Source: Altericroceibacterium xinjiangense (GTDB taxonomy: Bacteria > Pseudomonadota > Alphaproteobacteria > Sphingomonadales > Sphingomonadaceae). Taken from it: DNA of 64,000 nucleotides. The translations under genes were made by a program, and so were the position numbers. The stretch is from contig NZ_RSEK01000003.1 in NCBI RefSeq assembly GCF_003958635.1, positions 62,001-126,000 of the forward strand, read 5' to 3'. The notes under the pieces were generated by a model, which ran no database searches, was not told the origin of the DNA, and saw only the letters and a program-made list of their open reading frames with translations. This document shows, in pieces, positions 52,975-61,542 of the stretch. Every line of letters begins with the position of its first letter. Position 1 is the stretch's first letter.

Positions 52975-53172
52975 TTACGAACGGTTGGTGGCGGCCGAGC
53001 GATCGGCCGGTTCGCTGCCGCGCGGGGTATCATCGTGGCGGGGTGAACGATCCGGGACACCCTTTGTCTTGAGAGAGCCGTGGCTCTCGCCCGTCTGGTG
53101 CTGCGGATCGCTGGGGGCGCTGTTCGCCTCCGGGTTTGCGGTGGGGTCGGGGTTCTGTTTCGGCTTGCTCAT
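52975..53172 (-). CDS. Small disordered polar protein of unknown function
   Basis: 65 residues (KPKQNPDPTANPEANSAPSD at the N terminus, later KTKGVPDRSPRHDD), very rich in Pro, Ser, Asp and Lys with no hydrophobic core, predicted disordered. A clear ribosome binding site (AAAGGAG, 9 bases before ATG 53172 on the minus strand) supports expression, as does high third-position GC. It ends 2 bp from alaS (convergent) and stands before the antiporter gene's 3' end. Function unknown. Confidence 0.6.
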   Translation of the reverse strand: MSKPKQNPDPTANPEANSAPSDPQHQTGESHGSLKTKGVPDRSPRHDDTPRGSEPADRSAATNRS

Positions 53173-53228
53173 GCGAAAATCTCCTTTCCCATTAGCAACG
53201 TACGGGTCGCCGGATCGGTCCGAAAGGA

Positions 53229-54989
53229 TCAGCCGTCCAGCGTGCTGGTACGCAGTTTCGGCCTGTATTCCAGTTCCGCCCGGTGTTTGATCTGATCGCG
53301 GTACTCGTCGCGCTTCTCATGGATTGAGGCGATCACCGGGCCCATCGGCATGCCAAGCCCGACCAGCACGGCTTCGGATAGCTGCAAGGAGCTTTCCAGC
53401 GTCTCCGGCACTGCATGGGTGGCGCCGCTCCGGTACAGCTCGGCCGCGTGCATCGCGTCGCGTGCTCGGGCGATGATCGGCAGGTTGGGGTGGTGGTCGC
53501 GAAGCTTCCGGGTGATCCGCTCGGCCAGCACGGGTTCGTCCATCGTCAGCACGACTGCCAGCGCGTCTCCCAAACCCAGGCGATCAAGCGCGTCTCCGCG
53601 CATCGCGTTGCCGAACAGCACGGTGTAGCTGTCTCGCCGTGCCGCCGAGATCAGGTCTGCATCGGCGTCGATTGCGACATAGGGCTGATTGTGGACCGTC
53701 AGCATGTCCGCGACCAACCGTCCCACGCGGCCCAAGCCGACGATCACCACGCGCGGTTCGCTGCTGTTGATCAGCTCCTCCTGATCGGGCAGCGGCTCAA
53801 CGCGCCGGCCCATCATCCGCCCCAGTCCCGCAAGCAGCGGCGTGATCGTGAGGCCGATGGCGGTGACGATCTGCCAGAATTGGGCGGTCTCCTCCTGGAT
53901 CAGCAGCGCCTCGGTTGCCGCAGCCAGGACGATCAGGGTGGTTTCCGAAGGGCTGGCCATCAGGATACCGGTTTCCGTCGCCGTGCTGCGCCGTGCGCCC
54001 ATTGCCCTCAGCAACAAGCCGGTGACGACGGCCTTCAAGGTCAGGACCAGCACGACAGCAGTTATCACGGGCCGGAAATTGGCCCAGACGTTCGTCAGGT
54101 CGATCTGCATGCCGACCGTGAGCAGGAATATGCCAAGCGCCAATCCTTCGAACGGCTTGATGATCGTCTCGATCTCGGCGTGGTAGTCGGTCTCTGCGAT
54201 CAGCAACCCGGCGACGAGCGCACCAACAATGGGCGACAGGCCGACAAGCCCCGTGGCAAGGCTCGCGCCGATTACCACCAGCAGCGTGATGGCGAGGAAC
54301 AACTCCGGGCTTTTGGTCCGGGCCGCCTGGGCGAACAAGGTGGGAAGGGCGTACCGCCCAATCACCATCATCGCCCCGACAATGAGCGCGCCCAGCCACA
54401 GCGTGCGCGTCAGGCCCTCCATTCCTTCTTCCGCTGCGTAGGGCGCCAGCGCGCCGAGCAGGAAGATGATGGGGACGATCGCGATATCCTCGAACAGCAG
54501 CATCGACAGCGCGGCACGGCCCACGGGCGTGTGGTGGCCGGCAATCGGCAACACCAGTGCGGTGGAAGACAGCGCAAGCGCCAGGCCCAGCGCCAGCGCG
54601 CCGGTCCAGTACTGGCCCAGCATCCACAGGATACCGCCGACCAGCGTGCCGATGACGATCAGTTCCAGCGCACCGAGGCCGAAGACCATCCGGCGGAGCT
54701 GCCACAAGCGCTTGAACGAAAGCTCCAGCCCGATGGTGAACAGCAGCAGGATGATGCCGAATTCGGCGAACGGCTGCAGCCCCTCTGCATCGCTGATCGT
54801 GACCCACGTCAGCCACGGGTGATCATCGACCATGCGGCCGAGCCCGTACGGGCCGACCAGCAGTCCCACGAGGATGAACCCGATAATCGGCGTGATGCGA
54901 AATCGCGCGAACACAGGGATGACGATGCCCGCCGCGCCGAGAATCACCAGCGCATCGGACATCGTTGAAGAGATTGCGTGGCCGTGCAT
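53229..54989 (-). CDS. CPA2-family monovalent cation:proton antiporter with C-terminal TrkA-N (RCK) domain
   Basis: 586 residues from ATG 54989. Twelve or so membrane helices (FRITPIIGFILVGLLVGPYG, ELIVIGTLVGGILWML, LALGLALALSSTALVLPIAG), followed by a cytosolic NAD-binding domain RVVIVGLGRVGRLVADMLTV near 410-430. Architecture is KefB/KefC-like (K+ efflux or Na+/H+ antiport), with RCK-based gating. The frame to 55043 is extra upstream sequence without family support. Cation specificity cannot be told. Located between the small gene and icd. Confidence 0.9.
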   Translation of the reverse strand: MHGHAISSTMSDALVILGAAGIVIPVFARFRITPIIGFILVGLLVGPYGLGRMVDDHPWLTWVTISDAEGLQPFAEFGIILLLFTIGLELSFKRLWQLRRMVFGLGALELIVIGTLVGGILWMLGQYWTGALALGLALALSSTALVLPIAGHHTPVGRAALSMLLFEDIAIVPIIFLLGALAPYAAEEGMEGLTRTLWLGALIVGAMMVIGRYALPTLFAQAARTKSPELFLAITLLVVIGASLATGLVGLSPIVGALVAGLLIAETDYHAEIETIIKPFEGLALGIFLLTVGMQIDLTNVWANFRPVITAVVLVLTLKAVVTGLLLRAMGARRSTATETGILMASPSETTLIVLAAATEALLIQEETAQFWQIVTAIGLTITPLLAGLGRMMGRRVEPLPDQEELINSSEPRVVIVGLGRVGRLVADMLTVHNQPYVAIDADADLISAARRDSYTVLFGNAMRGDALDRLGLGDALAVVLTMDEPVLAERITRKLRDHHPNLPIIARARDAMHAAELYRSGATHAVPETLESSLQLSEAVLVGLGMPMGPVIASIHEKRDEYRDQIKHRAELEYRPKLRTSTLDG

Positions 54990-55055
54990 GGTTCCCGTCA
55001 GTTTCCTGCCGCGGGTATGACAGAAGCGGGACGGCGGCCGCAACTCGGGAAACGC

Positions 55056-55091
55056 GGAAAAATGTGGCCCCGGAGCCTTTGCGCCGGGGCC
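55056..55091 (-). terminator. Rho-independent terminator after icd
   Basis: GGCCCCGG (55066-55073) pairs with CCGGGGCC (55084-55091). On the minus strand the hairpin is followed by ACATTTTTCC, and it lies just past the icd stop (55099). Confidence 0.85.
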
Positions 55092-55098
55092 GAAAGGC

Positions 55099-56322
55099 TT
55101 ACGCCCAGTTCGCCATTTCCTTTTCGAGGTTCTCGACGATCGCCTCGAAGAACTGCTCGGTGGTCATCCAGCTCTGGTCCGGACCGATCAGCAAGGCGAG
55201 GTCCTTGGTCATCTTGCCGCTTTCGACGGTCTGGATGCAGACCCTTTCCAGCGTTTCGGCAAAGCGGACCACGTCCGGCGTCTCGTCGAACCGGCCGCGG
55301 TAGATCAGCCCGCGAGTCCAGGCGAAGATCGACGCGATCGGGTTGGTGCTGGTCGCCTTGCCTTGCTCATGCTGGCGATAGTGACGGGTGACGGTGCCGT
55401 GCGCGGCTTCAGCCTCGATGGTCTTGCCATCGGGCGTCATCAGCACGCTGGTCATGAGACCCAGGCTGCCGAAGCCCTGCGCCACTTGGTCGGACTGCAC
55501 GTCGCCGTCATAGTTCTTGCAGGCCCAGACGAACTTGCCGCTCCACTTCAGGGCGCTTGCGACCATGTCATCGATCAGGCGGTGCTGGTACTCGATCCCG
55601 GCCTTGTCGAACTTTTCCTTGAAGCTTTCGGTCTCGAACACTTCCTGGAACAAGTCCTTGAAGCGACCATCGTAGGCCTTGATGATCGTGTTCTTCGTCG
55701 AAAGGTACAGCGGCCACTTGCGGTCGAGCGCGTAGTTCATGCTCGCACGGGCGAAGTCGCGGATGGAGTCGTCGAGGTTGTACATCGACATCGCAACGCC
55801 GGGAGCCTTGAAGTCGTAGACTTCGCGGTCGATGGTCTCACCGTTTTCGCCTTCGAACACCAGGCGCAGCTTGCCGGGGCCGGGGACCTTGAAGTCGGTC
55901 GCGCGGTACTGGTCGCCAAAGGCGTGGCGGCCGACGACGATCGGATCGGTCCAGCCCGGGATCAGCCGGGGGACGTTCTGGATCACGATCGGCTCACGGA
56001 AGATCGTGCCGCCCAGGATGTTGCGGATCGTGCCGTTGGGCGAACGGTACATCGCCTTGAGATTGAATTCTTCCACCCGCGCTTCGTCCGGGGTGATCGT
56101 GGCGCACTTTACGCCGACGCCGTACTGCTTGATCGCATTGGCCGCGTCGACGGTGATCTGGTCGTCCGTCTCGTCGCGCTTCTCGATCCCAAGGTCATAG
56201 TACTTCAGCTCAAGATCGAGATAAGGCAGGATCAGCCGCTCCCGGATCCATTGCCAGATGATCCGCGTCATCTCGTCGCCGTCGATCTCGACTATCGGGT
56301 TGGTGACCTTGATCTTCGCCAT
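55099..56322 (-). CDS. icd: Isocitrate dehydrogenase (NADP-dependent, eukaryotic-like type)
   Basis: 407 residues; oxidative decarboxylation of isocitrate to 2-oxoglutarate in the TCA cycle. [20 protein letters not shown], then [40 protein letters not shown] and [20 protein letters not shown] are hallmarks of the eukaryote-like homodimeric NADP-IDH subgroup used by many Alphaproteobacteria. Single-gene transcript with its own terminator. Start ATG 56322. Confidence 0.97.
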   Translation of the reverse strand: MAKIKVTNPIVEIDGDEMTRIIWQWIRERLILPYLDLELKYYDLGIEKRDETDDQITVDAANAIKQYGVGVKCATITPDEARVEEFNLKAMYRSPNGTIRNILGGTIFREPIVIQNVPRLIPGWTDPIVVGRHAFGDQYRATDFKVPGPGKLRLVFEGENGETIDREVYDFKAPGVAMSMYNLDDSIRDFARASMNYALDRKWPLYLSTKNTIIKAYDGRFKDLFQEVFETESFKEKFDKAGIEYQHRLIDDMVASALKWSGKFVWACKNYDGDVQSDQVAQGFGSLGLMTSVLMTPDGKTIEAEAAHGTVTRHYRQHEQGKATSTNPIASIFAWTRGLIYRGRFDETPDVVRFAETLERVCIQTVESGKMTKDLALLIGPDQSWMTTEQFFEAIVENLEKEMANWA

Positions 56323-56394
56323 AAGGGCTCCTGTCGCGTTGATGAACGTTGCCGGTGTCCTTAAGGAGCAGGAAAGGCCAGCGCAAGCGGCCCC

Positions 56395-57468
56395 TCAGAC
56401 GATGCGGGTTCGCTGCATGACGGTCCGCAGCAGACCCGGGGCAAGGCGTGTCGCAGCAACCGCGATGCGCGACCGGGAAGGGCATTCCGCGAGGCTCCAC
56501 GCCGCCGCGGCCGCCATCAGCGGGCGCCGGGCGCGGGCGGCGAAGGTTCGCTGGAATGACGGCGCGGCCGCGCTCCCGCTGCGCAGCCAGAATCCCGCGG
56601 CCAACGTCCCGCTGGCGAGTGCGATATCGATCCCTTCCCCGGCAAGCGACGGGATCACTGCGGCCTGATCGCCCAGTCGGAACACACCCGGTTCGGTGCC
56701 GCGCGCGATCCAGCCGTAAGGAACCGCGCCGATGGTGTCGATCCGCGCATCCTGCCAGTCTTCGCCCAGGCGATCGGCGAAATGGGGATGACGGCGGGCG
56801 AGGTCGGCCAGCAAGGCGGACGGATCGCGCCCGGCGTCGCTCAGCCGCGACTTGCGCAAGGCGAGGCAGACGTTCGCGCTGCCGTCTTCCTGCAGCATGA
56901 TTCCGGCATAGCCGCCGCGGAACAAGTGCAGCTCGATTGTTCCGCCGACGAGACGCGACAGGCGGGAGGAGGCAGGCAGCCGGACTCGCAAGCCCAGTGC
57001 AGGGTCGCTCGACTGGCGATCCCGGCCGGCACCGCGCACGTTGTGCTTGCCCGTGGCGAGAAACAGTCCGTCGCTTTCCCACTCCCGTTCCTGCCCGATC
57101 GCGCGGGTGCTTTCCACGGTCCGCACGGTGTCGAAGGCGAACCGCACGCCGGCTTCCTGCGCCCGCTGCCGCAAGGCGCGGTCAAGCGCGTTGCGGGACA
57201 AGCCGAAGGCCGGAGCGGGAAGGACGATTTCGGCGCGAGCATACCCCGCGAACAAGACGAGCCGATCGACCTTTTCCGCACCGAGGGCCGCGCAATCCAC
57301 CCCTAGCCGGGCTAGCCGATCCGCCGTTCGCCAGCTGAGAAATCCGCCGCACAAGGGGTCGCCTACGTGCCGGTCGCGATCGATCAGCAGCGGCCGCGCG
57401 CCTGCATGAGCCAGCGTGATCGCCGCGGCGCAGCCCGCCGGTCCGGCTCCCAAGACAAGAGGGGTCAC
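56395..57468 (-). CDS. FAD-dependent oxidoreductase, geranylgeranyl-reductase-like, in type III PKS cluster
   Basis: 357 residues from GTG 57468. FAD-binding PLVLGAGPAGCAAAITLAHA at the N terminus and the later GVFRLGDQAAVIPSLAGEGI (FAD-binding GD motif) are typical of the GGR/halogenase-like flavoprotein group. The start is decided by overlap with the methyltransferase stop (GTGA at 57465-57468); the frame is open upstream in the methyltransferase gene. Likely modifies the polyketide made by the adjacent PKS. No separate reductase partner in the window. Confidence 0.82.
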   Translation of the reverse strand: MTPLVLGAGPAGCAAAITLAHAGARPLLIDRDRHVGDPLCGGFLSWRTADRLARLGVDCAALGAEKVDRLVLFAGYARAEIVLPAPAFGLSRNALDRALRQRAQEAGVRFAFDTVRTVESTRAIGQEREWESDGLFLATGKHNVRGAGRDRQSSDPALGLRVRLPASSRLSRLVGGTIELHLFRGGYAGIMLQEDGSANVCLALRKSRLSDAGRDPSALLADLARRHPHFADRLGEDWQDARIDTIGAVPYGWIARGTEPGVFRLGDQAAVIPSLAGEGIDIALASGTLAAGFWLRSGSAAAPSFQRTFAARARRPLMAAAAAWSLAECPSRSRIAVAATRLAPGLLRTVMQRTRIV

Positions 57469-58154
57469 GGGCCGATCTTCTCGACGCACAAGCGAAACGG
57501 AAAGTAGCGCCGCACCCGCGCACCGCGCACGTCCGCCTGCCGGAGCAGGGCGGACCACTCAGGGGCACGGAAGCTGCGGGCGATGGAGGTCGTGCCGTCC
57601 AGCCGGACAATGGGATGCCAGCCCATCGCGCGGGCGAGCAGGGGATAGCCGAAATGGGATAGCCGGTGGCGGTGAAGGTCGTTGACGAACCACCCCGCCT
57701 GCGCCTCCGCGTCCATGAACGCGAGGAAGCGCACCAGTTGGTCTTCCGTCATGTGATGAGCGACGAGGCTGGAGACGATGAAGTCGAACCGCTCCCCCGC
57801 CAGATCGGCATAATCACCGGCGAGGTACCGGATCGGTGCGCCGGGGGAGGGATGGCGCTCGGCTGCCGCAATGCTGCGAGCGTTCAGGTCGATCCCCGTC
57901 AGCTCCGCTTCCGTCCCGCGGCGCTGCGCCCAAAGCGCGATCCGGCGCAGCATGTCCCCGTCCCCGAACCCGACATCCAGCAGGCGAAAGCGAGTGCGTC
58001 CGCCGAGCGCGCGACGGAGGAAATCCAGGGTGGGCCGGTAGGCAAGGGTAATGCGGTTGACCTTGGCGAGATCCGCCAGCACCGCGTGGTAAGTCCCGGC
58101 GTCGAGGGCCGGGTCGTCCATCAGCTCATCGGCCTGCAGCCGCTCAGCCAGCAT
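57465..58154 (-). CDS. Class I SAM-dependent methyltransferase in type III PKS cluster
   Basis: 229 residues. Motif I is FRLLDVGFGDGDMLRRIALW, then LTGIDLNARSIAAAERH and DFIVSSLVAHHMTEDQLVRF, giving a complete class I fold. ATG 58154 lies in the 3' end of the PKS gene (11-bp overlap), implying coupling. Upstream frame to 58211 is open but lacks a better start. Presumably O- or C-methylates the polyketide product; unproven. Confidence 0.85.
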   Translation of the reverse strand: MLAERLQADELMDDPALDAGTYHAVLADLAKVNRITLAYRPTLDFLRRALGGRTRFRLLDVGFGDGDMLRRIALWAQRRGTEAELTGIDLNARSIAAAERHPSPGAPIRYLAGDYADLAGERFDFIVSSLVAHHMTEDQLVRFLAFMDAEAQAGWFVNDLHRHRLSHFGYPLLARAMGWHPIVRLDGTTSIARSFRAPEWSALLRQADVRGARVRRYFPFRLCVEKIGP

Positions 58155-59208
58155 CGGTCCAGCCAAAGCGGAAACCTTCGACCGCCAGCCCCGGCCCGAA
58201 GGCAAGCGCAACGCCGCGTTCCGGCTGACGGCGGATCAGCTTTTCCAGCACGAACAGGAGCGTGCCGGAAGAAACGTTGCCGTTGGCGCTCAGCACTTCA
58301 CGCGAAGGATTGAGGCATTCGGGTCCAAGCCCGAGCCCGCGCTCGACGGCGTCCAGGATCGACCGCCCCCCCGCGTGGACCGCCCACGCGTCCACGTCCT
58401 TCACCGCGGCACCCCCGGTGATCGTCTCTACCAGTTCCTCATCAGCTAGAGCCCCGGCAATGCGCGCCGGGACTTCGCCCGAAAGCTCCATGACGAAACC
58501 GGTGTCGGCGATGCGCCAGGTGATCAGATCCGCACTTTCCTCCAGGGCGACCGACAAGCCTTGGCCAAGCTCCAGCCCCGGTCCTTCGCTGGTCACCAGT
58601 GCAGCGGCTGCTCCGTCACCGAATTGCGCCATTGCGAGCAGCGGCTCGATCTCCGCATCCTGCTGCATGTGCAGGGTGCACAATTCCACGGTCACCACCA
58701 GCACGCGGGCCTCCGGCTCGGACCGTACGATGTGCCGCGCCGTGCGCAGTGCGATCGATCCGGCATAGCACCCCATGAAGCCGATCAGCACGCGCTCGAC
58801 ATCCGCACTCAGGCCAAGGCGGCGGGCAATCAGCTGATCGATGCCGGGAGCGACAAAGCCGGTGCAGCTGGCGACGACAAGATGCGTGATCGGCGGCAGC
58901 TCGCCCAGTCCGCGGATCGCCTGCAAGGCCAGCGCAGGTGCCGCCTCGGCATAGATCGCCATTCGCTCGGCGGTGCTTGGCGGGGCTTCGCGAGCGTAGA
59001 AGGATCCAGGTTCCAGCCGCGCATCCGCTCCGTCAAGCACGGACCAGCGATGGGCGATCCCGCCGCGCTCCTGCATCCGGCCAAACAAGCGCGCCTCGCG
59101 CGGGGGCAACTGACCGGCTGCCCAGTCTCGGTACTGGCTTTCGATGTCCTGTCCCGGAACGGCGGAGGAGATCGCGGTGATACGGGCCGTCGGCCGGGGT
59201 GTTGTCAT
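58144..59208 (-). CDS. Type III polyketide synthase (chalcone/stilbene synthase family)
   Basis: 354 residues. Catalytic triad can be read: Cys115 in THLVVASCTGFVAPGIDQL, His278 in WAVHAGGRSI and Asn311 in NGNVSSGTLLF. Iteratively extends a starter CoA with malonyl-CoA to alkylpyrones, resorcinols or similar. It heads a three-gene operon (PKS, methyltransferase, FAD-oxidoreductase) with 11-bp and 4-bp overlaps. Common in Alphaproteobacteria; product unknown. Confidence 0.9.
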   Translation of the reverse strand: MTTPRPTARITAISSAVPGQDIESQYRDWAAGQLPPREARLFGRMQERGGIAHRWSVLDGADARLEPGSFYAREAPPSTAERMAIYAEAAPALALQAIRGLGELPPITHLVVASCTGFVAPGIDQLIARRLGLSADVERVLIGFMGCYAGSIALRTARHIVRSEPEARVLVVTVELCTLHMQQDAEIEPLLAMAQFGDGAAAALVTSEGPGLELGQGLSVALEESADLITWRIADTGFVMELSGEVPARIAGALADEELVETITGGAAVKDVDAWAVHAGGRSILDAVERGLGLGPECLNPSREVLSANGNVSSGTLLFVLEKLIRRQPERGVALAFGPGLAVEGFRFGWTDAG

Positions 59209-59235
59209 TCCGGCAAGATAGGAATGCGCGGGGAA

Positions 59236-59262
59236 AAGAAAAACCCGCCAAAAGGCGGGTTT
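59236..59262 (-). terminator. Terminator after tRNA-Val (and before the PKS operon)
   Basis: AACCCGCC (59242-59249), loop AAAA, GGCGGGTT (59254-59261). On the minus strand the hairpin runs into TTTTTCTTTTC, a good U-tract, so it ends tRNA-Val transcription before the PKS gene starts at 59208. Confidence 0.85.
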
Positions 59263-59278
59263 GTTCTTCTTGCCGGAA

Positions 59279-59353
59279 TGGTGGGCGTAGCAAGGATTGA
59301 ACTTGCGACCCCCGCGATGTCAACACGGTGCTCTACCACTGAGCTATACGCCC
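59279..59353 (-). tRNA. tRNA-Val (anticodon GAC)
   Basis: 75-nt cloverleaf on the minus strand: acceptor GGGCGTA/TACGCCC, D-arm GCTC AGTGGTA GAGC, anticodon stem CCGTG/CGCGG with loop TTGACAT (anticodon GAC), T-arm GCAAG TTCAATC CTTGC, discriminator A and an encoded CCA at 59281-59279. Reads GUC codons. Confidence 0.95.
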
Positions 59354-59556
59354 GCACCATTCGGCCCGCCGGTCTCCCGGCAGGCGCGCCAGATAGCGTC
59401 CCCGCATGCACTGTGCAAGAGGTATCGCAGAGCATCACACACGATGGCTATGGGCGGGCCCCTTTTTCACTGGCGGGCCGTTGTGCCTGACGGGATGACC
59501 GGTTTTGACATGAGCAGACTTTGACACGAACAGATGACACCGCCAGCCTGACTGGG

Positions 59557-60504
59557 ATGGAGCGACCGCACGATTCGCAAGGCTGGAGCGCGGAGGCTCT
59601 CCACAAGGACGGGGCGCCGATTCCCGGAGGGGACAGCCGGGCCTGGTCGCTCGCTTTGCCCGATCCTTCGCCGATCCCGGTCCTGATCGCCGTGCCCCAT
59701 GCCGGGCGCGATTATCCCGCCAGTCTGGTCGATCGGCTGCGGCATCCCGCGCGTTCCGCTCTGAAGCTGGAAGACCGCTACGTGGATCGGGTGGGCGAGA
59801 CTATCGCGCGCGAAACGGGTGCCGCCCTGCTGGTCGCCCATGCCCCGCGCGCCATGATCGATCTGAACCGCGCCGTGGACGAAATGGATTGGGACATGGT
59901 CTGCGGCGTCCGTCCGGCCTCGGCCCCGCCGGTGCAGGGGCGCCGCGCGCGCAGCGGCCTCGGTCTGGTGCCGCGGCGCCTGTCGGGCATCGGGGAATTG
60001 TGGAAGCGCCGGCTGGAGCCGGCCGAACTCGAAGCGCGAATCGCTTGCGTGCATGAGCCGTATCACCAGGCCTTGTCGGACGCTCTTGGGGCGATCCGCA
60101 AGCGCTGGGGCGCAGCGCTGCTGATCGATCTGCATTCGATGCCCCCGCTCGGCAGTCGGCGCGGACCGCAAGCCGCACCCGAATTCGTGTTCGGGGATCG
60201 TTTCGGAGCGTCGTGCGACGGATTGCTCTGCGCTACCGCATTCGATCATCTCGGGGCGCATGGGCGGCGCGTGGCGCACAACCGGCCCTACGCCGGCGGG
60301 TACGTGCTGGAACGCCACGCCGCTCCCGGCCGCAACATCCACGCCTTCCAGATGGAAGTGTGCCGCGCAGCCTATCTGGACGATGCCCTGAGCGAGCCTG
60401 GACCCGGCTTTGCGTCGGTCGTGCGCGTGCTGGGCGGGCTGGTCCGGCGGCTGGCGGGGGAAGTGGCGGCGCTGGGGCGGGGAACCGCCCAGGCAGCCGA
60501 GTAG
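59557..60504 (+). CDS. N-formylglutamate amidohydrolase family protein
   Basis: 315 residues from ATG 59557; an upstream in-frame TTG at 59521 would add 12. IAVPHAGRDYP, APRAMIDLNRAVDEMDWDMV and LLIDLHSMPPLGSR are typical of the FGase (HutG-like) family, with metal-binding His/Asp residues in HAGRDYP and DLHSMP. Hydrolyses N-formylglutamate to glutamate and formate in histidine degradation, or a similar N-acyl amino acid; no other hut gene is in the window, so substrate is uncertain. Followed by a terminator serving the opposite-strand SapC gene. Confidence 0.85.
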   Translation: MERPHDSQGWSAEALHKDGAPIPGGDSRAWSLALPDPSPIPVLIAVPHAGRDYPASLVDRLRHPARSALKLEDRYVDRVGETIARETGAALLVAHAPRAMIDLNRAVDEMDWDMVCGVRPASAPPVQGRRARSGLGLVPRRLSGIGELWKRRLEPAELEARIACVHEPYHQALSDALGAIRKRWGAALLIDLHSMPPLGSRRGPQAAPEFVFGDRFGASCDGLLCATAFDHLGAHGRRVAHNRPYAGGYVLERHAAPGRNIHAFQMEVCRAAYLDDALSEPGPGFASVVRVLGGLVRRLAGEVAALGRGTAQAAE

Positions 60505-60522
60505 GTCGCACGCAGCGGGCAA

Positions 60523-60554
60523 GAAAAAACCACCTCGTGCTGAGCACGAGGTGG
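60523..60554 (-). terminator. Terminator after the SapC gene
   Basis: CCACCTCGTGC (60530-60540), loop TGA, GCACGAGGTGG (60544-60554): an 11-bp perfect stem. On the minus strand it is followed by TTTTTTCTT, a clear U-tract, ending the SapC transcript. Confidence 0.92.
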
Positions 60555-60680
60555 CCAAGGTTCAGGGAGGAGGTGCAAGGGGATGCACCTATCCAGCCGG
60601 GCCATGAGGGGAGCGCCGACCGGACACTTCCTAGATAATTGGCCCGCCGGAATGTTCAAGGCCATCCCGGCGGTAAAAAA

Positions 60681-61487
60681 CTATTCGCTGGCGGGAACTT
60701 CGGTGGCGACTTCGCCCTGCGTCGCCGTTGCCGAGGGGCCCTTGCCCTGCTGGTTCTGCTTGCCGAAGATCGTGCTCATCAATTCCAGAGAGTAGAGATG
60801 CGCGAACAGCAGCGGCAGCAGGCCGTTCTGGTTCCAGCTGCGCAGCTGGTCTCCGCGCAGTTCGCGCAGCTTTTCCTGATTGACGATCTGGAACCCGCGA
60901 TAGACGAACGGCTGGCCCGGGTTGGAGTTGCGCTGGATCGACACCTCGCCTTCCATGAACAGCCCGTGCTTCTTCAGTTCGTCAACGAACTGCTGGGTGC
61001 GCGCGCCGGCTTCTTCGAAGCGCTGGCAGAATTCGAGCAGCTCCTTGGTATTCTGCGTCGGCTCGGTGCCCTCGAACAGCGGGGTGCCGTCCTCGAATTC
61101 CCCGACCAGACCGCTCTTGGGATCGAAGCACAGCGACATGTCGTCGGAATCGGTCCGCAGCTTCGCCAGCAGGAAGGGATAGCGGCGGATGTAGGCCGGG
61201 ACATAGAAGTCCTCCAGCGCCTTGCCTTCATCGTCGAAGAACACGTTCACGCCGTCGTTGAGGCCGAACAGCGCCAGCGGAACCGGGTTTTCGCCCGAGG
61301 AAAAGACGATCGGGAAATTGCGCTGCGCCGGGATGAACTCGTCGACGGTCAGCGGGATTGCATTCTGCTTCGCTGCCCAGGGAGCGCGATCGGTCGCGCG
61401 GGCGCGCCACGCGGCATGGTCCCGGCTGTTGAGCGGCAGCAGGTCTTGGTAGAACAGGGGCAGGCTGGCTTGCGGCGCGCTGGCCAT
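60681..61487 (-). CDS. SapC-family protein
   Basis: 268 residues from ATG 61487 (GGAGAG nine bases upstream). QASLPLFYQDLLPLNSRDHA, then IPLTVDEFIPAQRNFPIVFS, FYVPAYIRRYPFLLAKLRTD and YRGFQIVNQEKLRELRGDQL match the SapC family found in Caulobacter and sphingomonads, historically linked to an S-layer or peptide-resistance context but of unproven function. No export signal is obvious. The last 25 residues are polar. The frame upstream to 61628 is unrelated to the family. Confidence 0.88.
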   Translation of the reverse strand: MASAPQASLPLFYQDLLPLNSRDHAAWRARATDRAPWAAKQNAIPLTVDEFIPAQRNFPIVFSSGENPVPLALFGLNDGVNVFFDDEGKALEDFYVPAYIRRYPFLLAKLRTDSDDMSLCFDPKSGLVGEFEDGTPLFEGTEPTQNTKELLEFCQRFEEAGARTQQFVDELKKHGLFMEGEVSIQRNSNPGQPFVYRGFQIVNQEKLRELRGDQLRSWNQNGLLPLLFAHLYSLELMSTIFGKQNQQGKGPSATATQGEVATEVPASE

Positions 61488-61542
61488 CGGGAACTCTCCG
61501 CTTGTCTGGCGCGGATCGCCCCGCGCGGTGGAAGCGGGGGCT

